Positions 62,169 through 64,000 of a stretch of DNA of 64,000 nucleotides are shown in pieces (position 1 is the stretch's first letter; each line of letters opens with the position of its first letter). A program made the translations under genes and the position numbers. The notes beneath the pieces were generated by a model. The model made no database searches, was not told the DNA's origin, and saw nothing but the letters and a program-made list of their open reading frames with translations. Source of the stretch: Flavobacterium sp. UMI-01 (GTDB lineage Bacteria; Bacteroidota; Bacteroidia; Flavobacteriales; Flavobacteriaceae). The DNA is taken from the NCBI RefSeq assembly GCF_019656315.1, contig NZ_BPLU01000019.1:124001-188000 (forward strand), written 5' to 3'.

Positions 62169-64000
62169 TTAAAAGTTAAAATTCAAACCTACCAAGTACA
62201 TTTTTGTCAAAGGGTAGTTTCCTTTGTCCAATCCTTTAGAATTAACATTCCCTCCTACTTCAGGATTGTACCCCGTATATTTTGTAAAGGTGAATAAATT
62301 TTGACCCGTCAAGAAAATCCTGAATTTTTCAATTCCTAATGCCGAAGTGGTTTTCTTAGGCAAATTGTATCCTAAGGTGATATTACGAATTCTCAAATAC
62401 GAACCATCTTCAATAAACAAGGCTGTATTGGGTTGGTAATTGGGATGAGCAGAAAAAATACCTCTGTAAGCAGGAAGTGTTCCATTTGGATTCACATCAG
62501 AATAGGAATTTAATATTTCTTGGCTTCTTCCAAATCCAATTGCAGTAGCTCTCGCTCCATTAACAATTTCATGCCCCAATGCAGAATACATATTGACATA
62601 CAAATCAAAATTGCGATAATCCAAACTCAAGTTGTATCCTATCTCGTATTTTGGCAATCCACTACCAGCATAGACACGATCCCCAACTGATTGAAAGACT
62701 CCGTCCCCATCTACATCTTTATAAATTAAATCCCCCATTTTGAATTGATGGTTAGAAAAATAAGTGTTAGCCTGAGCTAATTTTTCAGGTGTATTAGCAA
62801 TTCCATCAGTCGCAAATACAAAATACGCTCCTGCTTCATACCCCTTTGCTAATGCTGTGATTTGACTTGTGGATGCATTCCCATTAGGTACAATTCCAGT
62901 ATCGCTAGTCAATATAGGCCCGTTAAATCCATCTGTAATTTTAGTAATTCTATTTTGATTCGTACTAAAAGTACCATTCATTCTATATCTTAATTTTCCA
63001 ATTTTATCACGATAGCCCACAGCCAATTCAAAACCTGAATTGGTCATGTTCCCAATATTTAATACTACTTGATTGTTGTTATTCAAGTTTCGAATTGAAT
63101 TAGGAGCGCCTCCACCAAATGAAGAATCATCCAAACCAACACTTGGAGGCATTGTTAAACTAAACAACATATCTTCTTTGTCCGTTTGATAATATTCAGC
63201 TGTTACAGTCAATTTATTTTTGAAAAAAGCCAAATCAACACCTATATTTTTCTGGATAGAAGTTTCCCATTTTACATCAGGGTTTCCTATAGTCGTTTGA
63301 ATTGCTGAACTAGCTAAATTCCCGTCACCAAAAGCATACACTAAATCTCTATAAATGGCAGTTCCATACGAATAATCTTGAAAGTTTTGATTCCCTACAG
63401 TTCCACTACTCAATCGTAATTTGAAATTATTCACCACACCACTAAGAGGTTTGAAAAAATTCTCATCAGAGATATTCCAAGCCGCAGATACTGATGGAAA
63501 CAATCCCCAACGGTTTTGTTTTGCAAATCGAGAAGAACCGTCTCTACGAATACTAGAGCTAATCAAATATTTTCCTTTGTAATCGTATTGCAATCTACCA
63601 ATCATACCCGCTATTCTATTGGTATAATCAAAACCTGAAAAGGCTGAAGCAACACCTGTAGCGCTATTTAATACGGTAATATCATTATCTGAAATATCAG
63701 TTTTAGTCACAATAAATTCTTCATTGATAAATTTCTCAGAAGACAAAGCTCCTGTCAATGTCAATTTGTGATTTTCAGCAATTGTCGTTTGATAATTAAG
63801 TGTGGCGTCCCAAGTTATAGCCGATTGTCTTTGAATGTATTCAGAAATCGAACTAGGTTGCACAACATCTACCAATCTTTGCACATCATAAGTAGATTGA
63901 CGAGGTCTGAATCTCATTCGCCCGTAATTCAAATCATTTATTCCGAAACGAGTACTTAGGTTCAATCCTTTGATAATTTCATACCCTAATTCGATATTGG
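62169..64000 (-). CDS. SusC family TonB-dependent receptor, C-terminal part
   Basis: The frame runs off the right edge, so about 610 C-terminal residues are seen. They are all barrel: segments such as GRLQYDYKGKYLISSSIRRDGSSRFAKQNRWGLFPSVSAAWNIS, the VKWETSIQKNIGVDLAFFKNKLTVTAEYYQTDKEDML strand pair and the SYLRIRNITLGYNLPK segment are typical for SusC (SusC/RagA). The last residues MYLVGLNFNF end in an aromatic strand. It imports galactan oligosaccharides with SusD. The plug and any N-terminal domains are outside the window. Confidence 0.96.
   Translation of the reverse strand, partial: NIELGYEIIKGLNLSTRFGINDLNYGRMRFRPRQSTYDVQRLVDVVQPSSISEYIQRQSAITWDATLNYQTTIAENHKLTLTGALSSEKFINEEFIVTKTDISDNDITVLNSATGVASAFSGFDYTNRIAGMIGRLQYDYKGKYLISSSIRRDGSSRFAKQNRWGLFPSVSAAWNISDENFFKPLSGVVNNFKLRLSSGTVGNQNFQDYSYGTAIYRDLVYAFGDGNLASSAIQTTIGNPDVKWETSIQKNIGVDLAFFKNKLTVTAEYYQTDKEDMLFSLTMPPSVGLDDSSFGGGAPNSIRNLNNNNQVVLNIGNMTNSGFELAVGYRDKIGKLRYRMNGTFSTNQNRITKITDGFNGPILTSDTGIVPNGNASTSQITALAKGYEAGAYFVFATDGIANTPEKLAQANTYFSNHQFKMGDLIYKDVDGDGVFQSVGDRVYAGSGLPKYEIGYNLSLDYRNFDLYVNMYSALGHEIVNGARATAIGFGRSQEILNSYSDVNPNGTLPAYRGIFSAHPNYQPNTALFIEDGSYLRIRNITLGYNLPKKTTSALGIEKFRIFLTGQNLFTFTKYTGYNPEVGGNVNSKGLDKGNYPLTKMYLVGLNFNF

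Noticed and set aside
36665..64000. An agar utilisation locus
   Set aside because: No GH117 or GH86 gene is in the window, and GH127 with the D-galactonate-type kinase points to D-anhydrogalactose. Not fully excluded because the locus runs off the right edge.
1..64000. CRISPR arrays, prophage or insertion sequences
   Set aside because: No regularly spaced direct repeats, cas genes, phage structural genes or transposase genes were seen; the only recombinase is the housekeeping XerC type.

Overview
The window looks like chromosomal DNA of a Bacteroidota member, most likely a Flavobacterium or close marine/algal relative. The evidence is low G+C content, TAnnTTTG-type -7 boxes, a near absence of Shine-Dalgarno sequences (rpsU is a clear exception), SusC/SusD proteins, a type IX secretion (T9SS) sorting domain, and many short-signal lipoproteins. 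The species cannot be named from the sequence alone.

Layout. 1-3400 is the translation end of the window: tRNA-Trp (cut by the edge), tuf, tRNA-Thr(GGT), tRNA-Tyr, tRNA-Thr(TGT), hpf, a xerC-type recombinase and rpsU, all on the minus strand. 3600-18800 is a housekeeping and mixed stretch: acyl-CoA dehydrogenase, a helix-hairpin-helix protein, a frameshifted NSS transporter with its tiny MetS-like partner, PspC, DUF2851, an exonuclease, a porin, rnhB, lipB, a run of lipoproteins (SCO, YwqK/MORN, YHYH) and an ECF sigma factor with a membrane partner. lysS follows at 19110. 21500-30650 is a respiratory molybdoenzyme module (molybdopterin oxidoreductase, 4Fe-4S protein, Rieske protein, NarI-like cytochrome), with a surface LVIVD-repeat lipoprotein, an Rrf2 regulator and an alginate-export-type porin beyond it. 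30685-36600 holds a large outer-membrane protein, der, era, two tandem initiator tRNAs and a GIY-YIG protein.

36665 to the right edge is one large polysaccharide utilisation locus (PUL). It has three GH16 enzymes with ExDxxE motifs, three S1 sulfatases, a GH127 protein, two VCBS/UnbV proteins, a sugar-porter MFS, an aldehyde dehydrogenase, an enolase-superfamily cycloisomerase-like protein, a 2-keto-3-deoxygalactonate kinase and a KDPG/KDPGal-type aldolase, an AraC regulator, a small surface lipoprotein, SusD and SusC (cut by the edge). The parts fit breakdown of a sulfated red-algal galactan containing 3,6-anhydro-D-galactose, i.e. a carrageenan. GH16 enzymes cut the chain, sulfatases strip sulfate, GH127 releases the anhydro-sugar, and the four cytoplasmic enzymes take it to pyruvate and glyceraldehyde-3-phosphate. 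The substrate is inferred from gene content.

The most interesting signal is not a gene. Six intergenic regions of the PUL carry a direct repeat of a GGTAAA-like half-site with exactly 21 bp period. In five of them a -7-like box ends 38-39 bp downstream of the repeat. This looks like an undescribed operator for the PUL regulator, probably the AraC protein at 58696-59559, and would define a local regulon.
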